A DNA stretch of 64,000 bases from Stictocephala bisonia (Eukaryota > Arthropoda > Insecta > Hemiptera > Membracidae): assembly GCA_035578905.1 (NCBI GenBank), contig JAQJVL010000004.1, positions 5,365,340 through 5,429,339 of the forward strand, written 5' to 3'. This document shows positions 47,593 to 58,129 of the stretch, in pieces. Each line of letters starts with the position of its first letter. Position 1 is the first letter of the stretch. The notes below the pieces were generated by a model that saw only the letters and a list, made by a program, of their open reading frames with translations, ran no database searches and was not told the DNA's origin. The position numbers and the translations under genes were made by a program.

Positions 47593-47749
47593 TCCAATTC
47601 CACTATTAAATATCAACATGGAAAGTGATCAAAATGAATTGGAGATGACAGAAGATGTGAATTGGATTGCTCAAGATGAAACTTTAATGGTTGTTGATTC
47701 AGGAGAAGAGGACTGGTACTGTCTTCATGACATAACCTTAAATGGACAG
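47593..47749 (+). CDS. SPRYD3: SPRYD3-like exon (end of SPRY 1 and linker)
   Basis: The acceptor ATGTTTAG precedes TCCAATTCC, and the donor GGACAG|GTATTT ends the exon in phase 0. It encodes PLLNINMESDQ, an acidic insert (NELEMTEDVNWIAQ), then DETLMVVDSGEEDWYCLHDI and TLNGQ. The stretch D-x-x-MVVDS-x-E-x-DW-x-x-LHD is the linker between the two SPRY domains of SPRYD3 proteins (D-SVMMVDSYEDEWGRLHD in vertebrates). Read with the exon at 50,364 it continues in frame into the second SPRY domain. The acceptor choice is less certain than the donor. The function of SPRYD3 is poorly known; SPRY domains bind protein partners. Confidence 0.8.
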
Positions 47750-48953
47750 GTATTTGTTTTTTTGTACACTTTTACAGATTTTTAATGAGGTGAATTTTAA
47801 TTAAATCGTTATCTTGTTACTATTTTGACGCTTAGATATCAAATAACTTGCAACTAACTTATAACAATTTAGCTGATCATATTAGAACCTCGTTTTATGT
47901 GAGTTGTCTGCTACGGTTAAGGTCAATCAGTCTTGTCTGATTATTTGAATATTGTATGTTAGGTGATGAAGCTGAATAATTATTTTGTTTCAAAGATTAA
48001 TAATAATTAAATTGCTCAGAAATATCAAATGGCTACTAACTGTGGATCATGCAGTTTTTTGTTTATATTACAAAAAAAATTCAAACTAGAGACCTACTAT
48101 TAAATATAGAAGTTTATTTGGATTTTATTGATGGAACAGTTGTAGAGCCATTCTTTTCTCGGGAGGACATCAATAATATTGATGAGCAAATGTGCTTTCT
48201 ATGAACGATTACGGGATTATTCCATTTGTTTAGTTAAAACATTATGAGAAGTTATAATGAAATAATACTTAACCTATTACAATTTTTTCCCACTATTCAA
48301 ACCTTTTAAATTGCTTTGTCTTAACGATCAGAAGCCATTTACTTCCATTAATCATTTTTGAACATTATTGTATTGAAGGTGTTAAATTTGTAACACAAAT
48401 TGATACGGTTGCCCTCCCAAAACCAAACTAACATCATGTTAATTCACCATTAAACCTTAAAACAGTTGTGACATAACTTTGTATTTGGAATAACATTGAG
48501 ATTAAAAAAGTGATAATTCATATAGGAAAGTTTGCAGATTTTCTTTCTCGAATTTGAAGCCTGGCTGTATGCTCATCTATCTGCTTACATTATGATCAGT
48601 TTTGATTCCATTTTTATTTTGAACAACTTTGTAATAAGACATTTTGTTAATATCTGTTATATATTCAAAGTAGAAAAAAATATGGAAATGCTTTCACAAC
48701 TTTTTTATGACTTCTCTTGTATAAGGAAAATCTTGTACATCATCATAGTTACAAAGAACCTACTTTTTGACACCATTAGTGACATTTCATCTTTTAAGGG
48801 GGACTGCCACTGAAGAGTTGAATGAACATCTTCTATGTAAGCCTAGGCCGAGTTTAGTATCAAATGAAAGGTCTATCAATAGAAATTAATTGTTGTAAAC
48901 TGGACTTCGATAGGTTTATCCTTTCCGTAGTAGTGGTAATTCGAATTTCATAC

Positions 48954-49112
48954 CAGCGTGGTGGCTCAGTGGCCAAGGCTTCGGACTGCGGAGGGCAATG
49001 TCCAAGGTTCGAATCCCCACTGAGCCAACGGTCGGTACTTCACTTGTGAATAAAGTTCACCCACAGGCTTGCAAGCCCATGTGAACTGGTGAGTGAAGTT
49101 TTAAAAAAGAAA
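48954..49112 (+). repeat. tRNA-derived SINE, copy 2
   Basis: The head has GTGGCTCAGTGGCCAAGGC (A-box region, 48,961-48,979) and B-box GGTTCGAATCC (49,006-49,016). The tail has CACAGGCTTGCAAGCCCAT and ends in an A-rich stretch. It is the same family as the minus-strand copy at 698-856. It lies in the SPRYD3 intron, in sense orientation. Confidence 0.85.
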
Positions 49113-49518
49113 AACTTGTAAATGACAAACAAATTTAGTCATTTTGTCTTGTGAAGTAACTAATTTACTTTTCCTAGTATTTTTTATGTTGGTTATGTAA
49201 GATTATAACAGAATATTGTTGTTAAAAAATATTTTTTTATATAGATAATTTGAATATTTTTTTTTTTTAATTTTGTTTCATAAAGTGTAATTTTTGATCA
49301 GAATTTACTTGAAACCGTGAAATCGCGGAGAAATAATACGTATCAAATTAGTTAGTTGCAATTCCACTTTGTATACTAAGAAATGTACTTTAAATGGTGA
49401 TGCATAAAATTACTATTTACTGAACTCAGTCTTTTGAACTTAAATTATCAAGCCCAATCACAAATTATAGAATTTTTATTTCAAACACAATCAAAACTTG
49501 CATTTTTATGTCATGCAG

Positions 49519-49593
49519 GTTTTGAGAACTCTGTATGACCTTGAAGATGAATACCTTCCTTTTAAGCGTGCAGATGACATCTTCATCAATTAA
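49519..49593 (+). CDS. Possible alternative terminal exon of SPRYD3
   Basis: After an acceptor-like TCATGCAG, 24 codons read VLRTLYDLEDEYLPFKRADD then IFIN and stop. The phase (0) fits the donor at 47,749, so splicing here would end the protein before the second SPRY domain. The codon choice and acidic/basic pattern look protein-like, but the polypyrimidine tract is only moderate and no family match is known to me. It may be chance, or the end of an unrelated gene. Confidence 0.3.
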   Translation, partial: VLRTLYDLEDEYLPFKRADDIFIN

Positions 49594-50363
49594 CAACACA
49601 GGACAATAACAAACTAGTATTAAACTGTCAAATAGCACTTTGACTGAATAATTCTTCTCAGCTATTCAATTGGGTATATTATTTTGTAAAATAATTGTAA
49701 GTTATCCTTCTTAGAAAGATTTTTTAAATTATGTTTGGCTTGAAATTTTAAATACCTACCAGTAATTGTGTCTTCATGTCAAAGTATTGGCTTAAAGATA
49801 TTTTTAACACATTCTACACACACATTCACAAAGCTAGCTTATTTAAACATTTTATCACAGTGATTAGGCAATCAAAAAGAGAAGCGCGATTTGGAAAATA
49901 AAAAAAATTATGTAATTTGTGATTGTGATTGATAAATTAAGTTCAAATGGCTGAGTTCAGTACATTTCACGTACGGTAAACAGTATGTAATGTATAAGTA
50001 GCTCATTGTTTTTTTCCTGATATTGCTGATTCTGATTCTACTTATCTCCAGGTGGCTGAAAGTGGATGCCAAATTAGCCTACAATGTGTATTACATTAGT
50101 TTATTTTATTTTTTACAAGATTTAACCTTTTCATTTGAGTATTGAAGTATCAGAATCGGCTGTTTCAGAAACCTTGTAAATCACTGTACAAAATTAATTA
50201 ATTGGGCACATGGTACTAATTTTAATTGTTAAAAAGTTTTAACTTAAAATGGGTGTAAGCAATGTGACAGTTGATGGAAATGCAGCATGAATGGCAATAT
50301 GGTTAAATTTTTAAACCCGCATTAAGACTTATTTAATACATAAGTTTCCATTATATTTTTCAG

Positions 50364-50513
50364 ATATTGGAATATAATGGCTTGGGCGCAAGTATATTAG
50401 ATGTTGGTTTAGCACAAGCAAAACAGCCCCTAAATACCACATCTCATTATTTTGAAATTGAAATAATTGACCCTGGAGAAAACTGCTTTATCGCCATTGG
50501 ATTAACAGAAAAG
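50364..50513 (+). CDS. SPRYD3: SPRYD3-like exon (start of SPRY 2)
   Basis: The acceptor TATTTTTCAG precedes ATATTGGAA, and the donor GAAAAG|GTAATT closes an exon of exactly 50 codons, phase 0 at both ends. It encodes ILEYNGLGASILDVGLAQAK, then QPLNTTSHYFEIEIIDPGEN and CFIAIGLTEK. This matches the second SPRY domain of SPRYD3 closely (LLEY.GKG.SI.DVGLAQA..PL.T.SHYFEVEI.DPGE.C.IA.GL). The next family segment (DYPKNRHPGW...YHADDGK) was not found downstream to 64,000, so the next intron is longer than 13 kb or the gene is broken. Confidence 0.88.
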
Positions 50514-51957
50514 GTAATTGTCCAGTATTTTACTCTTTAAATAATACTTAAATTTAAGGATAACATGTTTTATTTTATTTTAATTACATGCTATAAAACA
50601 GGTTTTACCCTAGCAACATTACAGCATCTCACAACAATTTTACAAAAAATATGAGTAGCTTGAGTTATAAAGTCCACGTCACACTATTTTCACATCCAGC
50701 ACACAAATATTAATAAATACAATTTTTGCAAGCAATCCATCAAGAATAAACAATCATGCAAAGTATATAATATAAATAATATAACAGTGTAATGGGTATA
50801 ATCATTGATTTTATACACAAATAGATTTCCCATCCAATGTTAAATGTTGAGTCTCAAAATATCAGCTGTTTTGTGATCCATTGTGGAGCGCTAGTGTAGT
50901 CCCATGTAAATGTAATGCAGTTTAAAACAGCTGTGGTTGCGGGCCACACTAACTAACAAAATTACTGCCACAAATATTCCTATTAGATGGTTTATCTATT
51001 GTAGGTGTATATAATCAAGGGTATAATATAGTAGTTTAATAAATATAATCTCATAATAATGTAATAAATATAGTATGATATTATTATAATGAATATTATT
51101 TGCATATAAATTTTAAAATTATACAGAAATATTAAATACAGAAATATATAAAGAAAGATACAATGTTCTTACATTGAGTGATACAATTCCTGTATTAATT
51201 TTTGTAGTTTATTGTTAATTTTTCTTATGGAGATTGGTAAGTGCTGAATGAATAAATAAATAAAAATGAAAATAAAACATGCACTCGTACAACTTTCTAA
51301 TTTGAGTTTTAATCTTGTGGTTTATCCTACCTGTACAGAACGTACAATACAAGTTGGTGATTTAAATAAAGTGCTTCAATACTTTACAGTTGTCATTTGG
51401 TTTTATTTATCAATTCAAACTTAGATTGGAATTTAAAAAGTTAATTCCATTTTACTGAGTGAACTGATAAGTATTACCTAATTCTTCTAATTTAATTAAT
51501 TACAGAGTATTTGTCTGTAAATGCCACATATTTTTATTGAAGCTTCTCTGGACTAAATTGGATTTTGAGAGATACTGATACTGTTTATGACACTTAAATA
51601 TTTTATTTGTGTGACTGGAATCTGAACACATAATACTTTTCTGAAATAGCAATAGTGGATTAAATTACTTTTTTTATTTAAGTACAAGAGTTCCTTGATT
51701 AATGCAGTAATTACCTGCTGAAGGCTGTTGAAATCCACCACCCACCATTGTTGACTGCAGGTGTTCACTTATTTGGCTTTATCAGCTGTTTAATTTAGCT
51801 TAACTGGTATATGATCTCAAATAAAGAACTTATTTAAATCTTATAGTGAATTGGTTAGTAATGTTGCTGTGATAAATGATAAATTAATTAATAAAAATGA
51901 GTCAAAATATTTACAAAGTACTAAATTTTTTAAGTTATGCCGTGATAATATTTTAAA
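50514..51957. other. SPRYD3 intron, no gene seen
   Basis: AT-rich sequence. A LINE-like 3' tail (AATGAATAAATAAATAAAAATG) lies near 51,246-51,270. No other structure was recognised. Confidence 0.4.
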
Positions 51958-52084
51958 TACAGTCAACTCCTGTTTATAACTCCTTGTAACTCTGGTTTAC
52001 TCGATTATTGTAAGGTGTTTTGATACAGTGTTGTGACTTCTGTGACAAAACAATTTTTAGAATGTGAGACAAAAGTAAAAAGGT

Positions 52085-52215
52085 TGTGTTGTCGATTAAT
52101 GACAAATTGAAACTCATAAATAAAATCGAAAATGGCGCTTCCCATATACTGATGTGTGTTGAGAGCGGTATCGGCAAGTCAACAGTGAGAAACATTGTAA
52201 AACAATGTAACAATA
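52085..52215 (+). pseudogene. Tigger transposase N-terminal HTH remnant
   Basis: The frame reads VLSINDKLKLINKIENGASH, then ILMCVESGIGKSTVRNIVKQ. The pattern vLsi.dKl.iI..ie.G......a...gigkSTv..I is the CENP-B N-terminal (Psq-like) HTH of pogo/Tigger proteins. It breaks off where the inserted LINE sequence begins. Confidence 0.7.
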
Positions 52216-52234
52216 AAACCATACATATTGACTT

Positions 52235-52500
52235 GACGTATTTACTTTAATCCCTTGGGGATGTAGGGCCGCAACAAAACACTTCCACCTTACACGATCT
52301 GAGCCATTTGCTTGATCTCTGCCCAGATCTTGCCTTCTCTTTTTATTTATTTTTCCACAGTTCTCCTCCACGTAACTCTTGGTCTTCCACATTTCTTCCT
52401 TGTGGGTTCCATTGTTTACTGATGGTATCTTGTGCTTTTCGTAGAGTGTGTCCAATCCAGTTGAATTTTCTTGTTTTGATTGTCGCTGCTACTGGTTATA
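52235..52500 (-). pseudogene. LINE 3' end inserted in the Tigger element
   Basis: Minus strand: a frame-shifted stretch gives W.GHTLRK, then GTHKEEMWKTKSYVEENCGK, then DLGRDQANGSDRVRWKCFV and AALHPQGIK. This is the well-known tail of RTE/CR1-like 'endonuclease-reverse transcriptase' ORFs (W.GH.LR ... NPQGkR.rGRP...WRR......W.e....A.DR..WR.fV.ALCP). It is 5'-truncated and antisense to the Tigger remnant, hence a later insertion. Confidence 0.75.
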
Positions 52501-52899
52501 ATGCATATTGAAAATTGTTAGTTAAATCCTAATGTGAAACTTAATACAGTACATTACTGTTTCTTTTTGCTTTTATCAGCCTTCCTTTAACCAGTTAACG
52601 GCTTATTGGCAATTCTTGTTATCCACGGCAGCCTTGCCATTCAACCCCATGGATAAACGGAAGTTGACTGTATACTTGGTAATTATATTTAGCATGTGTT
52701 GTTAAATATAAAAAAATACAAAAAAAATATTAAAAAAAAGAACTGTTGCAACCGAACTGGTGCAACCAATTTTAATTGCTGACTGACCTGACATTAACAA
52801 AACAGGTTTTAACTGAAAAAGTAATTATTTTTCTGCTTTAATTTATCATACCAAATACAATATCAAAATATCCTTATGGTATATGTAAGTCAAGTACTC

Positions 52900-53520
52900 A
52901 GCCATCAGCTACACCAATGGCTCTGAAAGATGGTTCCACTCTAAATGTCTTAACTGGCCAGAAATTAATCTAAAAAAAATAAGCAAAAAGGAAGTAGAAG
53001 TCAACATTTTATTGAAGTAAGTTATGAAAAGAGTAGCAAAGACAATATGGATCTGCAAAGTAAAATTCTTGACCTTGCGACAGAAGAAAATCTAGACCTA
53101 GATTATTCACTTGCAGCAGAACTGGGAAATTAATTGCTGATGAGAAGTGCCTCGTCAAACAACGACACAATCTAAAGATTATAAAATTAGAAAACTTGTT
53201 GGAACTAGAGGACTAACTGAGGAGTGCCAAAGAAGTGCTCAATGAATGAAGGACAACAACATTAATCTGAAGGAAGAGTTGTATTCAATGAACGTAGAAG
53301 CTTGAGGAAGAATGCTCAAAGAAGAATTCTAGATGTGAGTGGAAAATGAAAAAAATGACTGAATTATAAGAAATAACAACTATCTCAGGAAAATCAAAAC
53401 TTGAATTTATATTAAACAACTCACAGAAGACCTGAAAAAGAAAACTCACTACCATTAAATAGTCCAGTACCTGATCGTAAAAACAGGTCATTACTCTGAA
53501 ATTCTTTAGGACAGCAATGA
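52900..53520 (+). pseudogene. Possible LINE ORF1 (coiled-coil part) relic
   Basis: Plus strand, with shifts: KSSKDNMDLQSKILDLATEE, NLDLDYSLAAELGN, then Lys/Glu/Asn-rich pieces (NLKEELYS, RSLRKNAQRRIL). The acidic/basic heptad-like text resembles the coiled-coil region of insect LINE ORF1 proteins. Similarity is by style, so this is a weak call; it gains weight from SGNH- and RT-like pieces further right in the same orientation. Confidence 0.35.
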
Positions 53521-53769
53521 TTCGACTGAAAATTTGTAGTTAAACTTGTCAACGTATTAGTTCTTCAAAAATGATATAAAACTGATAGGCGTTGTTTTTT
53601 TTAGGGGTGAAAACTACCCCTATTGATAAAAAATTTAAAATGGCTGTCTAAATAGTGTTACATTTTAAAATCACGTTTTATACTTAGAATATGTATTTCC
53701 TGTTGTAGAACATAATTCATTTAAATATCATAGGTTTCAACCCCTAAAAGCCACTCCTGCAATATTTTG

Positions 53770-54660
53770 GAAGACACCCGTGATTAACTTAAGTAGAACC
53801 CCCGTGCTCAGCTTAAGTAGACACCTTGATAAACTTGGGTAGCCTCCTGATCATCTCGGGTAGCCATAGTGATCAACTTGGGTAGCCCCCATTATCATCT
53901 TGAATAGCCATCGTTATCAGCTTAGATATCCCCTGTAAAAAACTTGGGTAGCCTTATATGATCGGCATAGGTAAACCCGTGATCAGCTTAGGTAACCCTC
54001 CGTAGTCAACTTGGATAGCCCCCGTGATCAACTCAGGTAGCCATCGTGATCAGCTTAGATAGCCCCCGTGATCATCATAGGTAGCCCCTGAAATCAGCTT
54101 AGGTAGCCTAGTTATCAACTCGAATAGCAATTATGATCAGCTTAGATAGCCCCATGATGATCTTAGGTATCTCGTGATCATCATAGGTAGCAACCATGAT
54201 AATCTTGGGTAGCCATCTGTGATCAGCTTAGGTAGCCCCCATAATCAGCTTCGGTAGCTCCCATGATCAATTTGGGTAACCCCTCGTGATCTTCATAGGT
54301 AGCCACCGTGATTATCCAGGTTAAGTGTTAGAGAGGGCTCCTTAGCCCTAACTTCGCCTGGTAAAATAAGACAAACTTTAACTTTTTTTTTTATTATCTT
54401 AGATAGCCCCCGTGATCAAATTAAGTAGTCCCAGAGATCAATTTGAGGTGCTCCATGATCAACTTAAGTAATCCCCATCAGCAACTTTGTTAGCAACCCT
54501 CTTGATCAACTTGAGTAGCCCCAGTCATAAAACATAGGTAGCCACTTGTTATCAGTTTGGAAAGTCACCCGTGATCAACTCAAATAGCCACTCTGATCAA
54601 CTAGGGAAGGCCACATGATGAACTTAGGTAGCCTTTGTGTTCAACTTGGATAGGCACTAG
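53770..54660 (+). repeat. ~24-bp minisatellite array
   Basis: About 35 degenerate units related to GTGATCAACTTAGGTAGCCC. A 70-bp non-repetitive patch breaks the array at about 54,322-54,390. The same unit occurs at 56,375-56,600 and, weakly, at 21,612-21,765. Confidence 0.9.
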
Positions 54661-55299
54661 TTATGCAATTGCTCTTGCATTCAAAGGGGGCTTGGTGGCA
54701 AAACTCCCAACGAGCGGAGCGAGTTAGTATTATCCTACAGAATTTCTTCTCCAAAACGCCCAGGTACTGGATTAAAAAGGAAGCTAATGGGTTCAAAATG
54801 AGAATATCAGCTAAGGAAATGACAGAGGCAGTTTTAAAGGTGAGCTCAAGCCTGGGGATGACCTCATCTAATAAGCTCATCTAAGCTGCATGTGTAATTC
54901 ACTCACTCACTGACCTATGTATACAAATTCTAACCCACTTCCAGATGAGCTAGAAATTTGAAGTTTGGAACACTTGTAGCTTTTACCGAGCAACCAACGG
55001 TAAGAGCTACAAATCGTAGAACTTTTGGTTGTAGAGCAAATCTGACAGCATACTTAAAATTTCAAATTAAATTTCCTGCAATTTTGTTAAGGGGTAATTT
55101 TTTTTATAATAACTACGCAAACTATCGTTAAATTCCTACTTTTTTTTTCAAAAATTATATTTCTGATAGGTTTTTCATATTTTATTTCCTTACTAAGATA
55201 TTGTAGGAACTGAAATTTTATATACTATTTACCTTTACTACTTTGTTATCAAAACTGCTATAAACTTTGATTATTCACTTGTCATAAACTAAAAAAAAA

Positions 55300-56235
55300 A
55301 ACTTTAAAAAGCTGACGTGAAACTGCTGACCTGTTTGCAGAGTTGAAGTATTTGTTTTACTGAAGCTCAAATATATAGTTAAGATAACATGTAACGATAT
55401 ATTCAAATTAACAATTAAATTCTGTACAAAAAATACTATGTATATTTTAATGGTATATACTATAGCTTCCTCACAAAAAAGTAGGTAAATTTAAATTTTG
55501 TCACGAACATGCGATTTTTTTGGAATAGTTTCTGCCATTTGTACTGATTGGAACAATACCAGCAAATACAAGGTCAGCTAAAGGGGAAGGGGATTACAGC
55601 GCACACACCCGAAACAGAAAACCTTACACACTCTTAACCTTCACTTCTCTGAGTACAACACTTAGAAAAAATAAAAAATGCCTGATGAGAAACTACTTGA
55701 CTGTTTGCACAGTTGAGGTTTTTGTTTTATTGAAGTTGTAATATTTAATGTGGATAACATCAAGTGAAATATTCATATTTAAAATGAAATTGTGTACAGC
55801 AATTTTCATTTACATTTATCCGGTATATACTATTGTTTTCTCACAAAAAGTCAGTGAAGTTTAGTTTATCGGAAAACATGATTTTTTGGAATAGTTTCTC
55901 CCTTTAATTATGAATAAAATAAGTTGGAAACTATAAACGTTACGTACTATTTAATTGCTTTTATATTTAATATATTACCTCTCATGACCTACAAAAAAAT
56001 CAAAATATTTATATGTCTTGCATGCACAGTTGAGGTATTTGTTTTGCTGTAGTTGCAAATATTATGTTTGGAACACGTCAAATGATGTTGTTTAAATTAC
56101 AATAAGGTTTTCTACTACAAGAATGTTTATATACTTCTATATGGTATATACTATTTTTTCATCACAAAAAAGTTGGTAAAGTTGAGTTTTTTTGTCAAAA
56201 ACATCTAATTTTTTAAACATGTCCTCCCATTCATA
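55300..56235 (+). repeat. Degenerate ~350-bp tandem repeat, three units
   Basis: Three successive units start near 55,318, 55,687 and 56,010. Each has, in order, TTTGCA-AGTTGA(A/G)GTATTTGTTTT, GGTATATACTAT, TCACAAAAA(A)GT, and GATTTTTTTGGAATAGTTTC or a diverged form. They are flanked on both sides by the 24-bp minisatellite. No ORF. Confidence 0.8.
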
Positions 56236-56374
56236 TAGTAGACTACTATGTCAACAAAACTGCTTTAAAATTTGATTTTTAATCTTCAGAAACTTCAAAA
56301 TGGTGTATATTTGTATATTCAAATGCTGACATACGTAGTAAACTTTTTTAGTCCCATAATTAACTTATCCCATA

Positions 56375-56600
56375 AGTAACCCCTTGATCATCTAAAATAG
56401 CCAACTGTGATCAACTTAGGTAACCACCCTTGATCAGCTAGAGAATTTACTGTTCTAATTAGGTATCCCGAGATCATTTGGGATAGTCACAGACTTATTT
56501 CGGTAGTCTTTAATCATCTTGCCTAGCCACCGGTGATCATTTGTAAAAACCTAGGGGTTGGGGGGCCACCGATGATCAATTGGTGTGGTCATTTAATTAC
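56375..56600 (+). repeat. ~24-bp minisatellite, second block
   Basis: Units such as TGATCAACTTAGGTAACCACC and CTTGCCTAGCCACCGGTGATC belong to the array at 53.77-54.66 kb, on the far side of the 350-bp repeats. Confidence 0.75.
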
Positions 56601-56689
56601 TTTGGTAGCCTGCAATCATTTTAAAGTAATATTTTGGCCAAGCTGTCAATGGGGGTTTAGAACGAGCGAAGCGAGTTGACTCTACAATC

Positions 56690-57320
56690 AAACTGTCAAC
56701 AGCTTATTGTGAAATTTGAAGAACAGGAGAAAACAACAACAGACTTTCTTAAGTATCACATTTTAAACACCAAATCCTATCACCCCTAAGACATTTCTCA
56801 TAGCTCCAAAACGCCTCAAGTAAAGAACATTGTAACATCAACCCCACTACCTCCAGTAATCTACAATTCACTGGCAAAGTAATCTAGCAATAGCCAAACA
56901 TAAAATGGAAAATAATTCTAATGGTAAAATGCTACTGATACAAGATGATAATAATCACTCTCGGATCACTAAACACATCTTGGAAACCAAAGCAACCAAA
57001 AAATTATTCCACACTTATTTTAGTACTGGAGGACAAAATACATTGTCAAATAAAATCAATCCTGGCAGTCCATATAAAAATGCTTAAGTACTGAACAGGA
57101 CATGAGTTTGGAAGACTTTTTCAATAAAATATTTACATTTTTTTAAATAAGATAAACTGTGTCAAACCCTTGAAACCAACCAAAAATGTCAATCCAAAAA
57201 CACAAGCTGATTTTGATCCCTTGAACAGTAGGCCTCAATCTTAAAATCTTCCAAATGGACAAAATAATTGTTTAGGCTTTAGTCCCTCAAAGTGAATGAT
57301 GAAACCATCAGCCTCCACTG
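56690..57320 (+). pseudogene. Possible LINE ORF1/esterase-like relic
   Basis: Frame 56,905-57,087 reads MENNSNGKMLLIQDDNNHSR, ITKHILETKATKKLF and FSTGGQN. K.LLI.D.N.SR....L resembles the start of the SGNH/esterase-like domain in some LINE ORF1 proteins (K.LlLgDSh.R). Downstream text (EDFFN.IF) is also seen in such ORFs. Weak but consistent with the RT fragment at 58.1 kb in the same orientation. Confidence 0.35.
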
Positions 57321-57354
57321 AGTCTATATGCTAAGATTTTAATAAGTGTTTTGT

Positions 57355-58085
57355 AAATATGAATAAATGAAGTTTATTCCACAGATAATACAAGTTTACA
57401 GTCATGGCAATTATGGAATAGAACTAACCACTGTTTCCAGTAATTGTGGTTAGTAAATAAACTAAAAGTATAGATTATATACAAACTAGTTTACAAAGTA
57501 AGTAAGAAAGAATACAAGATAAATACAAAATGAATTAATTTGAGTTCAGTTTTAGTAATTACAAATTAACGTGCAGCTTTGCAGTGTTTGTGGCTTGATT
57601 CATTGTTTCATTTTGAGGGAGACGTACAAAAGACAAGATAAGATAGTCAGACAACAACAATTACAATGGATTTAGACTAACTACTGCATTTCATCAATAT
57701 ATCTACATCTTTCCAATTATTTAGTTTAAGTATACAAATTACAGAGTGATTTTATTTAATTATATTAAAAAGCATATAGTTTCTAATCAGTATAATAGCA
57801 TCGGGAAAAGACAGTTTATTAACATTATTTATATTTAACAAATGTTTTCTTGTAGATAAATAAGTTCTTTATTTTTTAAAAGCCATGTTTTCAATTCTTT
57901 GCAAAAAAGGTTTAAATTTTTCATTTCTTTAATTTCAGTGGGTAATCTATTGAAATACTTCGGTCCCAGATATAAAAATGATTGTTTTATTATAAAACTT
58001 GTTTACTTTTGGTAAAATGAATATTGCTGAGGAAGTTCTGAAGGTAAATTTAAACAAGAAACATGTTGAGCTAAATAGAGAGAAG
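57355..58085 (-). pseudogene. LINE 3' end on the minus strand
   Basis: Minus strand, 57,985-57,850, with one shift: LGPKYFNRLPTEIKEMKNL, then CKELKTWLLKNKEL. This is the conserved C-terminal tail of Jockey-like ORF2 (lgpk.fN.LP.eik......F...lk.wLl). A 3' UTR runs to about 57,360. It interrupts the plus-strand LINE traces on either side. Confidence 0.65.
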
Positions 58086-58129
58086 TGACCATAGTAGCTC
58101 CTCTTACATCTTCAGACAACTAGTCTGCA

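Larger units (their letters stand above)
51960..52670 (+). mobile_element. pogo/Tigger-like element with TA target duplication
   Basis: The left end CAGTCAACTCCTGTTTATAA and the right end (minus strand) CAGTCAACTTCCGTTTATCC are inverted repeats flanked by TA (51,958-51,959; 52,671-52,672). Inside, 52,085-52,215 encodes VLSINDKLKLINKIENGA ... ESGIGKSTVRNIVKQ, the CENP-B-type helix-turn-helix at the start of Tigger/jerky transposases. The rest of the transposase is gone, and a LINE 3' end occupies 52,235-52,500. Confidence 0.82.

Noticed and set aside
48961..49030. tRNA gene
   Set aside because: A and B boxes are present, but the head is followed by a shared non-tRNA tail and a second copy exists at 698-856; it is a SINE.
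54641..54884. Two mirrored ORFs of about 75 codons
   Set aside because: They overlap on opposite strands next to satellite DNA, and neither resembles a known protein.
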